DNA from: Sphaeramia orbicularis
Taxonomy: Eukaryota; Chordata; Actinopteri; Kurtiformes; Apogonidae
Length of the DNA stretch: 64,000 bases
Direction of reading: 5' to 3'
NCBI RefSeq assembly: GCF_902148855.1
Contig: NC_043969.1
Span: 17,618,442-17,682,441 of the forward strand
Shown: positions 1 through 11,200 of the stretch, piece by piece
Position numbering within the stretch: position 1 is the stretch's first letter
Layout: every line of letters starts with the position of its first letter
Program-made: the position numbers and the translations under genes
Notes under the pieces: model-generated
Told to the model about the DNA's origin: nothing
The model's database searches: none
What the model saw: the letters and a program-made list of their open reading frames with translations, nothing else

Positions 1-3000
1 CGATACAGTGAGCACAGGTCCCTACAGAATTACAGCATAAAAACATAAAAAGCTGATTTGTTTGTTAAATTCAGGACAAAAACATAAGTTAAAGTTTAAA
101 TATCATCATTTGACTAGATATCTCTGGCAACACTAATGACAAATATGCAAAAAGTGTGTTGCAGAAATGTTTCCGTACGCTAAAGGTCGGAGCAGCAAAT
201 CAAACTCTTCTGGTGACAGCGAGTCCTCAGCAGGGAGCATCTTCAACAGGACAAGATACTGGAAGAAAACCATGTATTACTACTATAATCATTCCTACGA
301 TTATCATTTACACCAGTGGCCACTCACCATGTTGAGATGAACTGATTTAGTGAAGTCGATCTGTTCGACCAGCAGCAGTAGCCTGCGTCGCACCTCCTGT
401 GGTTTAAAAAGTAGGCTGTGGACCGTTTGGATGGAGCCACACTCACAGAGGAACTCCAAGACTGCGAGAAGAGCCAGGTCCTGGTTGGCCAAGTGATCCT
501 CTGCTAAGGGGCACTTGGCACCTGAAGACAGACTTGTTAGTCACCTACTGGTGGTCAGGGGGAATGATCAGAAACTTAAAATAACTTTTCTATCTAATCC
601 AATCCAACTTTATTTGTAAAGCACTTTAAAACAACCACAGTGGACCAAAGTGCTGTACAGAAAAATAAATATAAAACAAAATAACAGAGTAAAATACAAG
701 AATAGATTAAAATACACAGAACAGCTGTAAAAATAAAATTTAAAAATAAATAAATAAATAAAAAGATAAAAATACAGAAGAATTTCTAGGATGTTGTCTC
801 ACATTTTCATCCACTGTACGATAAGAAGAAAGAAAAGCTGTGTTTTTTCCACTACTAGGGGTCACTCATTCAAAACAATAACAAAAGACACAGGTTAGGT
901 TGATGATGTTGTGTAGGAGGAGTGCGGGATCATGGGAGTTGTTGTTTTCACCATAATTGCTAATGAAGAGCTGCAGTAATATTAGGTAAGATCATTATGG
1001 TATCTGCAGGTTTGAGGAAGTCAAATTCATGACTTTAAGACATTTATCAAAGTGTCTTTCGTCATGTTTCAGACCAATACAACGGGCCTCATAGTTAGCG
1101 CCTTGAACCAGTCTTAACCATGTTGCAATCCAGTTAACGTTACATTGGTGACAAATTCTTTACAAAGATTTCCAAAGCAAACATAACTATATCATTAATT
1201 GTGTCTGTGGAATTTTTTAACCCGTGAGTGCCAGAATTTAAGAAGTAATTGCCAATTTTATAGATAATTACGACCTTAATTTGGGACAATCAAATTGGAG
1301 ACTTTTTGAGGATTTGCCAACACCCTGATCATGTTCAGCGATCATGATTATGTTATTTGATGTTATTTCAATGCTTATATTATTTGTTTTATTTATATTA
1401 TTGTTTAAAACTGTCATTGTTTTATCTGGTTTTGTTTCTGCAACTTTCCTTTTTATAAATAGGGTAGGCATAAATAAGCTGTTGCCTCAGCCTACACCTT
1501 TTCACCCATGTTTAATATAGAAATCCAAACTGTATGTATGTATCATGCTCTGTTAAATGGACAACTAAATTACTACTACTACTACAAGCCACTCATACTT
1601 TGTGATATAATACATTAGTATTAATAAATTATCTCTGTTGGATTTTATTGTAATATTAAAGGCAAACAATAAAAATATGTTGTGCTGTATTACTTTGTAT
1701 TACCACTTATAGTGAGAATTGTAGTACAATTGGATATTAGCATCTCAAAAGCATAAAAGTCAACATAATATTGACCTTGTTGTTTTAGATATTTCAGTGG
1801 GTAAATGTTATAGCTTCCAACCACTAGTAAAGATTAAACTTTTATAAAGGTGATAAAGAATATGAAGGTGTGATATTTTCATCCATTCAGAAACACAAAG
1901 CATCATCCCTTCTCACCTGGACCACCTGAAGTGTCATTGTTGTCTCTCTTCTGTCCATTTGTCCCATTGGTGCTGCTGTGGGGTTCTTCACCATCATCAA
2001 ACAAGTCAATGCCACCACCTTGTTGAGTTTTGGTCACATCCCAGTCATCATCCATGTGTTCGTCTTCATCCACGACACTGACTCTTTTAGAAACACTGCT
2101 CAGCTGAAGGAACAAGGAGGCAAACTTTAAATCTGCCATCCAGCTCTCTTTTGTTTTAAAATACTGTAATGACTGAGCTACATCCCACTGACCTGTTACA
2201 TATTAAGATTAAAAGTTGAGTAAAGTTGTTACAATATACAATTACATTCTACATAGTATCTGTCACTTACCAGTAGTTTACAGATCTCTGCCAGTTCACT
2301 GAGGAGACTGGCTGGCAAAATCATTATGAACAGATTGGAGGAGCTGGGGCAAGCTTCATCCTGTAGAAAAATGGACAAGGACCAAATAAACAGCATGAAA
2401 CCAAGCAACCCTCTCACATCATCGAGGTCGTTGTAATGTTAAAATGCTGTGAAAGCTTGTTCTACCTTATTTTTCCTGCTGGCTGACAATGTGCAGAGCT
2501 TCATGACAGACTTCAGTGTGGTCATGGTTCCCTCCTCTGCCATTTTCACTTTCACACTAGAAACAAAACCACTGAAGTCCTGCGCCAAGGCCTAGTTAAA
2601 ACAGCACATTAAAATCAGTATATATTTGAATATTTGATTTCAACAACTAATATGGGCACATAAAAGTATTTACAATACTAGAAAAGCACTCGGAGAGCGC
2701 AGACCTCTGCCAAGGAAGATCAGTCCCCCCCCCCCCCCCCCCCCCGATCACCACCAAAATGTAATCATTTGTTCCTTGTACCAGTATCAACATTTCCTGA
2801 AAATTTCATCCAAATCCATCCATAACTTTTTGAATTATCTTACAAACAGTCAAACAAACAGACAGAAAAACAGGCAAACCCAGATGAAAACATAATCTCT
2901 GCTGTTCCTTGGAGGAGGTAATAAAGCATGGAGTCTAAAATGTGTACCTTGGCTTTAGCAAAGAGCTGTGATCGACAGGCGTCCTCTTCTGTCAGAAACC

Positions 3001-6000
3001 CAGTGGAGACATAGCCTGCTAACACACCAGTCAACAGGCTGAAACAACGCACCAGACATTCTGGAGGAGTGGACTGAGACTAGAGACACAAGACAGAATA
3101 AACTGTAAAACGTGTCGGTAAACAAGCATGCATGGCACAAAAACACACACTTCTTAACTTTCTCTTACATCAGGTGAGTAGCAGTTAAGTAAGTTATCAG
3201 CCACAGAAAGTAGGGACTGATCCAACTTGTTTCTGAGGCCGGGAAGAGCTGTAAATTGGCCACCAGATGATGATTTCTTCAGTGTCCCAATGCTCTCTTG
3301 GATTTCTGAGGGCGGCGTGTTGAAGCTAAACTGCAAGTACAATCTCTCAATGTCTTCCAGGTTATGTTTGGCATTCAAAGATGGTTGTTCTTCATGGAGG
3401 GCACTTTAAAAACAAAAATTAAAAAAACATTGTGCTTAAAGAGTTTTTCAAATGTACAATACTGATGTGTCAGAATGAGTAATACTTTGGCTACACTGAA
3501 CACATGACATTTGCAGATCATTTGCATGTACAGGGAGCCTTCAAAAAGTCTGTGGAAAAAGAACATAGCTTTGACATGGTTTACACAGATGGACTTAAAG
3601 GCTGGTATCAATGCTTGAAGATGTGTATTGACCTAGATCAGTGTTTTTCAACCTTGGGGTTGGGACCCCACATGGGGTCACCTGGAATTCAAATGGGGTC
3701 GCCTGAAATTTCTAGTAATTGATAAAAAAACACAAAAAACAAAACGTATTAATAGAAAATATATGGTGAGTTGAGACAGACAATCACAATACATAAGACA
3801 TGACAAACTGTGAAGCTGAAACTGAAGCACTGTGGTACTGTTTATGTTTCAAATGTTCATTGTGGTCGGTTTAAGACACTGCAGCTCTTTCATAATTCAT
3901 AGTTTGAGTTACTGTTTGTTCAGTATTAATTGTCAGCCTTGTAAATCCAAGCTGGACTGACTGTGCATATCCTGACCAAGGAAAATAAAATTCTCACTTT
4001 GTGCAGTAATCTACACCTGGCTTTTCTGCCTCCATCCATAATAATATACATTATATAGCCTAAATGTCATCTAAAATTAATGTTTATTTGCAACATAGTA
4101 TAGCAAACTATCGCATGATCAAAAAAAATTAATTTCAACAAAAAAAATGTCTGGGGTCGCCAGAAATTTGTAATGTTAAAATGGGGTCACGAGCCAAAAA
4201 AAGTTGGGAACCACTGACCTAGATGGAGCATAAGTTGAAAAATAAACATCATAACTTATATATACATAAATTTGGATGTTAGATAGGTCAGGGATAAGTT
4301 ACTCAACAACCGCTTCAGCCATTTTCTTATACCAAAATAAAGGTGAAAAGGGATATGTAAGGCTTTTAGAAAAATATAAATAGAAGACTGATGTATTTTC
4401 TTTTTCTCTTACACCTGATGTAGCCAGTATCAATGATAACTGTGGTGCTGCAGCAGCTGCTCTGTTAATGGTCCGTATATGTTACATGTTCAGTAAAGCC
4501 AAGTATTTGGGCTATGATGGTAGCAGGTAGAAGATTACTGTAGTGTTCTATATGGTCAAAGTGCAAGGTTTCATTTTGCCTTACCTGTCTTGTCCTTCAT
4601 AACTGAGCAGAAACTTCAGGCCTTCCCTTGTGTCTTTAAAAATCAAGGAGACCAGGAGGTTCGCAATCAGATTGTCAGGAAAGTCTCTGCATCCACAAGC
4701 ATAAAAAAATATTAATGAAATAAAGCACAACATTGTCAGAAAATGTCTCGTCTAATGACAAATATTTATTTCAGATTTTAAGTGCTGCTTGTAGGAAAGC
4801 CATAACAAGAAAGTGGTTAAAACTAGAAAACCCTACAGAGGTTGAGTGGATTGACATCATTTATGACATTTTTAAGATGGAAAGAATTACTTTTGCAATA
4901 AGACTACAACAAGGTCTTTTTTTGAAAAAATGGGAAAAATGGATAAGGTATGTCAAACCAGTTCGACCATCGTTGATCTAAGGTCATGTCTTATGTCCAT
5001 TTCACCCTTTTTTCATTTTTAACCCTTTTTTTTTTATGGTTTTTTTTCTTATAATTTTTTCAGTATCACAAATGTGCACCACAGCATTCCTGTTCTAGGG
5101 AGTTTAGTTCTTAATTTTGTACTGTAAAAATTACATCTTTTGTATTGCTGAGAGAGGACCAATCATCCTTTTCTGTATTATCTGTGGAGTCATGGACATA
5201 TCACTGTGTGATTCAAATGTGATTTTCAGATGAATGAGAATGGTGAATTGCTATGTGAATAAACATGTGAACCATGGAAAATCCTAATAAAAAGATAATT
5301 AGAAAAAACAAACAAAATAAAGAAATAAAACACAACACAATAACTGCATATTATGTTGTCAACAAGCAGCTACCACCTGCTGCAGAGGGAACTCCTCTTT
5401 GTCAGCAATGCATAGCTTAATTTAAACACTGAGATACCACAGACGGCAGGCAGACAAGTCCACAGTCACAACACAGAGACAGAGACAGAACCCACCTGCA
5501 AATAATGGGGTGAGGTCTACAGTTATCCTCCATCTCATCACTCTGATCAGTCATCAGCAGCCAGGCTATGAGGATCTCCTTCAAGTTAGGTGACCCAGAT
5601 CCATCCGTCACTCCTACATGGTCCCATCCTGAGCTCCCAGTGACACTTTTAGGGACCACACACTTCATAACGGCCTGGGCCAGACAGAGAGCAGCACTCC
5701 TGTACACAAACAGAAATGAACAAATATTAATGAAGTAAGAGGAAATTAACTAAAGTGAACCTGAAGTGCACAGATAAGGGCAAACTGTTGATATTTGTTT
5801 GCTATTTAAGTTTTTTAATGTTTTGTTAATACATAGATTGCCTATAAAGAGAAACACTGCTGAGTTTTGACAGTATTGTGTAATGTGTAAACTGAGTGTT
5901 TTGTGAGACGGTAAGAGAGATTTTTATGTGAATGAGAAGCTTAAATGGATTTAAATTCCTAAATCCCTCTAAATCTTACACATTGGGCCTTTAATATGAG

Positions 6001-9000
6001 ATAAACACGTACACCATTACTATTAATGTTGCAAGATACTGAGGGCAGAGACTCACTGTGACGGTTTACATGCTGATCCAGAGAAGAGCTTCCAGAACTC
6101 TTTGTCCATATTGATCAGCCCACCACGGATAATGGAAGCCAGCAGATCCAGACTAAGGGCCTCTGTCTGGGGTGAGCTGACCCCTCGGAGCGCCAAGGCC
6201 CATACTCGGCCCCACAGTCTGTCCAGCTCAGTCCTGTAAACCTGAGTTCTGTCTGGGTAGCGGGCCTGGCACCGCGCTATCTCCCTCAAACATCGGAGCA
6301 CGTAGGGGCCCCTCTCGCCTCTCCGCTGCTCTGCAAGGAGCTGGTGCAACACTGACAGCAGCGGGACCAGCTCCTTGCCAGGCACCATGGACGGGTACTT
6401 AGAGGTGAGCACTGCGGTGATCTGCAGCCTAAGGGGCAAAAATGACAGACTATAAATATTTTGAGTAATATCACGTAGCAACAGTCAGGATTATACTTTA
6501 ACTCTCTTAGACTCTGCTTTTCCATCATAAAAGACATTAGGATGTTAGTAGTTATCTCAAAACCATAACCTTTTAACTATAATGTGTGACTGTAACCACA
6601 TTAAAATACTTAAAAAACACTTATTTCTTGCTTGCCTGGTGCAGGAAAATTGCCACATCAGGCTTGTGAATCTAGAAATTCACTTGACCAACTGGGGAAA
6701 AATAAATAAACAAAATAAATAAATTATGTTTTGGGTTTTTTAAGCTATTGTTCATCATTCTCATCTTAGCTGAAAGTTGCATATTTATTCACATTAACAT
6801 TGCACCCTACTATATTATACACTTTGTAGACTTATGTCATTAGATCAAATATTTCCACCTATGTTCCGAAAGAAATCCACAATTTTATTCAGTGGAGTAG
6901 GTCAGTATGTTATCTCATCTGTAAACATGAATGATGATTGAGTCACATGAGATGAGAATTCTAGTGAAAATAATTCCCATTTACTACTCTGCCTCTTTCG
7001 ATTGTTTTAAGCGAGAAACCCATCGTGACAGAAACTGTATTATTTCATATTACACGACTAGATAATTTCCTACCATGGTATGACATCAAAATCACTATGC
7101 TGAGACTGCAGATGGTCCCGCAAAACCTCCCAGCTCAGTTCGATGCGGCGCCGCTTGCTGGCTGCTCCGTGAGTCGGACTCCCCATCTGGGTGGCTCTGT
7201 GGGAGGTCTGGGTCACCTCCAAGACCTGAACATCACCGTCATCACTGAACAGCTACAGTGCAGTGGCAGAAAATGTACGCGTAAACAGTCACATGGAGAA
7301 CAAAAAAAGTCAAGAATCAGTCAGTGTCAGTGAAGTCAGTGTCAAGAATCGACAACTGTATCATGCTTTTTTGATGACAATCTCAGGCGTGACAGGGGTT
7401 TACCTGGTGAACGATGTCAGCTGTGAGCTGGACGAGATTATCCTTCACGGCTATGTGTCGAGTGCCTGTGACATACTTCCCTCTGCTGCCAATGTCACTG
7501 ATTTCTCTGACTAAAGCATCATATAAGCTGTACAGCAAACTGTGCCACCTGCTCCAGTCCTCAGCATGAGCACCTAAAAAAAGAAATGAAAAATCTGTCT
7601 TTGGTAGTACAATAGATTTGCTGGTAAATTAAGTTGAAAAAACAAGCACTACAGGACTTTAAAAAAACATATCTAAAGTATCCAGATGTTTGTGTGAGTT
7701 CATAATTATGTGTTGTTATAGGTTTTGAGATTTTTGTGCTAGAGTTTTTAAAATACAGCAGTTTTTTGTTTACCATTTTTGCACAGTCAAAAACAAATAG
7801 TGTATCCTGTCATATCCAAAACTTTGGTAGATCATTTATATAAAATCCATGAAGAACTATGAAGTCAAAAGAAGGTAAAAAGGCACTGTTATTTTTCAGA
7901 AGCTCAGCCTCTACCTGTGTCCTGTGTCCTGGCGCCTTTGGGATGGTGAACACAAATCTGCAATTTGAAGAACTCCACAATCTCCTCTTTGAGAGCAGCA
8001 CTGGGCCTCATATTGGTCCAGACATAAAGCACAGCAGGCAGAAGCTCCTCTCCTAGATGACACACTCTCATTCGATAGTTCATAGCTGCAGATCTCAGGA
8101 AGATGTTGAGAGCTGAGACAAGGTGATCCAAAACAAAGTGTTTCTCCTGCCTAATGAGATTACATAGTTTCATGAGAAAAACAGGAAAAGGCATTGACTA
8201 TAAAGATCCTAATAGCTTTATAGGACATTTTTAAGGTGGCGCTGCTTTAAATAATCAGATACAATTCACTTTTAAGGGCTGGTTAAGTCACTTACCTTGC
8301 ATTAAGCAGTGCTTTGGAAAAGAAGCTGAACAGGATGTTGTTGAATCCATCAGTTTGCATGCAGCAGCCCTGCACAACCGTGTGGATGACTCTACTCACC
8401 AAAACACGGTTAATAGTCTTGGATGTTGAATTAAACAAGCCACAGTACAACTCCAAAAGACCTGAGGAGAACAAAATTAAATTCAGAATTTATTATGACT
8501 GACTACTCCAGACAACTATAAACATATCACATAATATGAGGTAACGCCATAAATGACTTGTTTTTGTCAGCTGTCTCACATATAAAGTAGTAAAATTCAC
8601 CAGATGAGAAATGAGGATGAATAATTTATTATATAAGATTTTCTACAGGTATTAAATATTTAGATCAACAGCCCACTGACTTTGCCATTGTGGTGGAGAG
8701 ATGTCACACCAGTACTTGCGAATGGAGAGAATGTCCTTTACTAAGAGGCTGCTATAGTCTTCGCCATAGGCTGAACAGCTGTATGAGCTCTGCAGCACCT
8801 CCATCACATGTTTGACCAGCTCACTGCACTTTAGACGAGGACCGCCTGCAGAGAAAATGAGAAATACTGTAACTTCCTATCATTTTGGATAATCTTGTAT
8901 TGTGCTCGTACATAGGCATTTGTATCCTAAAAGTTATCTATTCATAAAAAAGTGCCTTACGTTTGTTTGCATAGCGTATAAAGTACTTGATCAAACTGCA

Positions 9001-10293
9001 TATGTCAGCCATCTTTTTCTGCCGTGTGGCCAGTGTACTTGCTGCAACGTTGGATTTACTTGACTGTATGCTTTCTGTCTCCTTCTGGACATAGCGCTGA
9101 AGAAACCTTGTATAGAAAAATAAATGTTCAACCGATAAACAAAAGGAAAACTAGTTCTATGGGTCAGGTACTAGATAGGTTTAAACATTTTATAAAACCA
9201 AAACAAAATGTGGAGAGCAAGATCACCTAAACACAGCATCCCATGTGAGTTGTTTGGAGCCTTTATTTTTAGGTCCAGAAGTGCGATCCAACTCCTGCAC
9301 AATCTCTGGGGTACGAAGGAGTCGTCTGAAGCGTTCAGCTTCTTTCTAGAGATGGGAAAAAAGGGAAACTATGTTTTTACTGTCAATATTCCTGCAATCC
9401 ATTAAAAAGAAGCATGGAAAATTGTTCAATTATCTAATATTTCTCTTCATCAATGAGAGAAAACATACCAATTTTTTTTCTTTTTGGGGGGGGACTTTTA
9501 AGTTATAATTGTCTGTTGCAATTGCAAAGACTTCATCTATGGGTTCATTTCATTTCGTTGTTGTTTTTTTGAGTAGTTTGCTGAGTAATGTTTTGATTAG
9601 TGCAAAATGGTATGGTCTTATAATGGCCTCTATAACAGTTTACGGTAGCTCAGATGTAAGCATGAATTTTCAGAACATAGAGTAATTAAGTATCTTTTTG
9701 AGTATTTAAAAGCAACTGAGATGTTTAGAAACAGAATAGAGGGATTTTTTTCCCCACATATTAAATAATGTCATTTGTATTGGTATAGACTGTAAGCCAT
9801 TGAAGACCATTCACATCCGGAGGGCGGCGGAATACAGTTTGCAACCGCCGTTCAAAAAACAAAGATGTAAGCATGATGGTGTCATTTGAGGGAGAGGAGA
9901 GGCATGTTTGGCACCAGCCATTCTACACTGGACCCTGTGACAGAGGTGTTACAGCTATGGGAATAAGCACGAAAACACCAATAAAGTTTCTCAGATGGTT
10001 CACAGTTCTAGAGGGTTGTGTCTGTGGTTTGACCTCTTAAGAAGGCCGACAGTGTATAGGACCAGTTCACATTTAAAAGACAACTTACCAAATTAAAGGA
10101 ATTAAAAGATTTTAAAAGCACTGCATGTTTGTGACCGGCTCTGTTCACTGATTAAGATTCACTGAGCCTGAAAAAGACTGACATGCTTTGCTTTGCTGCT
10201 GGCATTGTTTTGTATGATTACCTTCCTCTCTGTGGCTTTGTCACTCTCTAGTCCCCTGCAGCAAACCAAGAGATCATGAAGAGCCAGACTCAT
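1..10293 (-). CDS. atm: ATM serine/threonine kinase, N-terminal third (partial)
   Basis: ATM is the PIKK-family kinase that is activated by DNA double-strand breaks in the nucleus. Start codon at 10293; the protein opens [20 protein letters not shown], which carries the conserved N-terminal TAN motif ([14 protein letters not shown]). Coding exons in transcript order: 10222-10293, 9227-9345, 8961-9106, 8681-8845, 8296-8461, 7915-8150, 7404-7573, 7074-7252, 6057-6428, 5496-5699, 4585-4686, 3169-3403, 2948-3079, 2466-2591, 2271-2360, 1917-2103, 328-521, 179-258 and 1-21 (cut by the window edge). All junctions keep frame, giving about 998 residues of a protein usually near 3,000. Recognisable blocks include [32 protein letters not shown], the basic [11 protein letters not shown] nuclear-localisation region, and [14 protein letters not shown]. 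The window covers only alpha-solenoid HEAT repeats; the FAT and kinase domains lie beyond position 1. Divergent from NPAT, as in mammals. The exon ending at 8681 uses a weaker GTCAGT donor. Confidence 0.97.
602..780. repeat. Interspersed repeat with A-rich tail in an ATM intron
   Basis: The motif CAACTTTATTTGTAAAGCAC, followed by 'ggaccaaagtgctgtacag' and a long A-rich (AAATA)n-like tail, is a common dispersed motif in teleost genomes. A second, longer copy of the same family lies at 40366-40690 in TUBD1. Family name not assigned. Confidence 0.55.
2676..2921. repeat. Interspersed fish repeat (RTE/SINE-like tail) in an ATM intron
   Basis: The segment runs from a CACTCGGAGAGCGCAGACC-like head through 'ccatccataactttttgaattatc' style text to a CTTGGAGGAGGTAATAAA end. 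I recognise this as a dispersed fish repeat resembling the 3' tail of RTE-type elements. A poly-C run of about 20 lies inside it near 2727-2745. It has no coding capacity. The exact family is my inference from general resemblance only. Confidence 0.5.
3639..4216 (+). mobile_element. hAT-type non-autonomous DNA transposon, copy 1 (578 bp)
   Basis: Inverted ends (CAGTGTTTTTCAACCTTGGG at the left, ..AAAGTTGGGAACCACTG at the right) are bounded by a perfect 8-bp target duplication ACCTAGAT at 3631-3638 and 4217-4224. An 8-bp duplication with CAGTG..CACTG ends is typical of the hAT superfamily. No transposase is encoded. It lies in the ATM intron between exons 4585-4686 and 3169-3403, and is in the opposite orientation to the other three copies in this window. 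Confidence 0.9.
4733..5321 (+). mobile_element. 5'-truncated L1-like LINE insertion
   Basis: The insert opens inside an open frame (4733-4981, 82 codons) containing [17 protein letters not shown], then a W-rich [15 protein letters not shown] end. This looks like the C-terminal tail of ORF2 of fish L1-type LINEs. About 340 bp of 3' UTR and an A-rich tail follow. A near-perfect 16-bp target duplication flanks it (GAAATAAAGCACAACA at 4717-4732 and the same with one change at 5322-5337), which is typical of target-primed reverse transcription. It lies on the strand opposite to ATM transcription, in an intron. Confidence 0.82.
9346..10221. other. ATM first coding intron, no gene seen
   Basis: This 876-bp intron lies between the exon carrying the ATM start codon and the next coding exon. 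I see AT-rich unique sequence and a GC-richer patch around 9820-9860, but no open frame with recognisable homology and no clear transposon ends. Confidence 0.6.
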
Positions 10294-10499
10294 TTTGCTT
10301 CAAAGTGAAAGATTACACTACTGTCTTCAATTCAGAGAAGGCTGTTGTGCCTGCAAGGACAAAACACACATGCAGTCAACAAAAAGGTGGTTGTTATTCA
10401 GTCATAGCCGTTCTTTAGTGCGGTTACTAACACAGACTTGCGTTTATTCCAAGTCTAATGACAAATTATTTACATTAAACGTCTTTTATAGTGTGTTAT

Positions 10500-11200
10500 A
10501 AATAGCTCGGAGCTACTTTAGCAACACAGTGCGCTCAGGCTAGCATCACACTTCATTCATTACCATACACTCATGTTTGTAGCCCAGAGTCTGCTCACCT
10601 CTTGTCACTGCAGCTAAAGGCCTTTCAAACATGTAGGTGGAGTTGTGATTAAAGATGCTGCAATAGCTTGAGAGCTCACTATCTTCTTGACAACTTTGCC
10701 ATGTTGACGTACGCTGACAAATCACGCACGCACACGCAGGAAATTCCCGCCCCAAGAGTGATTGCCGAGTAGTCACATCACTTCCTGGTCATGACTGGAG
10801 CGGAATGTGTTCTCCAACATAAGTAATAACTCAAAACTAATCAATTATGCTATTAAACTCTGGATTAATTAATGATTTAATTTAATTGTAATAACTTCGT
10901 TTAATATGCTACGTTAATATAAGTGTTTTAATGTTTTATAGAGTACATTAGAGGGCGGCATTTCAGGTTGAACTACAATGACCAGAATTCCTTTCGGTAC
11001 ATTAGTTTGACGTTTCCGGGTTATACGTGCTTGAGTTCCCCGCCTTTTGAGTAAGCGGTGGTGCCCCTAGGACGACGCGTACACAATAACACCACTGTCG
11101 TTTTCTACCTGAAGCTGTGTAAATTATTTTTAAGATACTCTCCGACAACATGTAGCTCACTTATCAGTTCAGGACGTTTTAATTTACCCAGCAGGCAGTC
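10500..11200. promoter_or_regulatory. Divergent ATM-NPAT promoter region
   Basis: Only about 0.9 kb separates the ATM and NPAT start codons, which face away from each other. The interval contains an E2F-like TTCCCGCCC at 10744-10752, an Ets-like CTTCCTGG near 10790, a TTCCGG at about 11012, and a second CCCCGCC-type site near 11038. No convincing TATA box is seen. NPAT is a known E2F-controlled S-phase gene and the mammalian pair shares a bidirectional promoter, so I infer the same here. The ATM 5' UTR exon probably lies within about 10550-10780 but its donor was not fixed. Confidence 0.75.

Noticed and set aside
6286-6537. 83-codon minus-strand frame overlapping an ATM exon
   Set aside because: Alternate frame of the true ATM exon 6057-6428.
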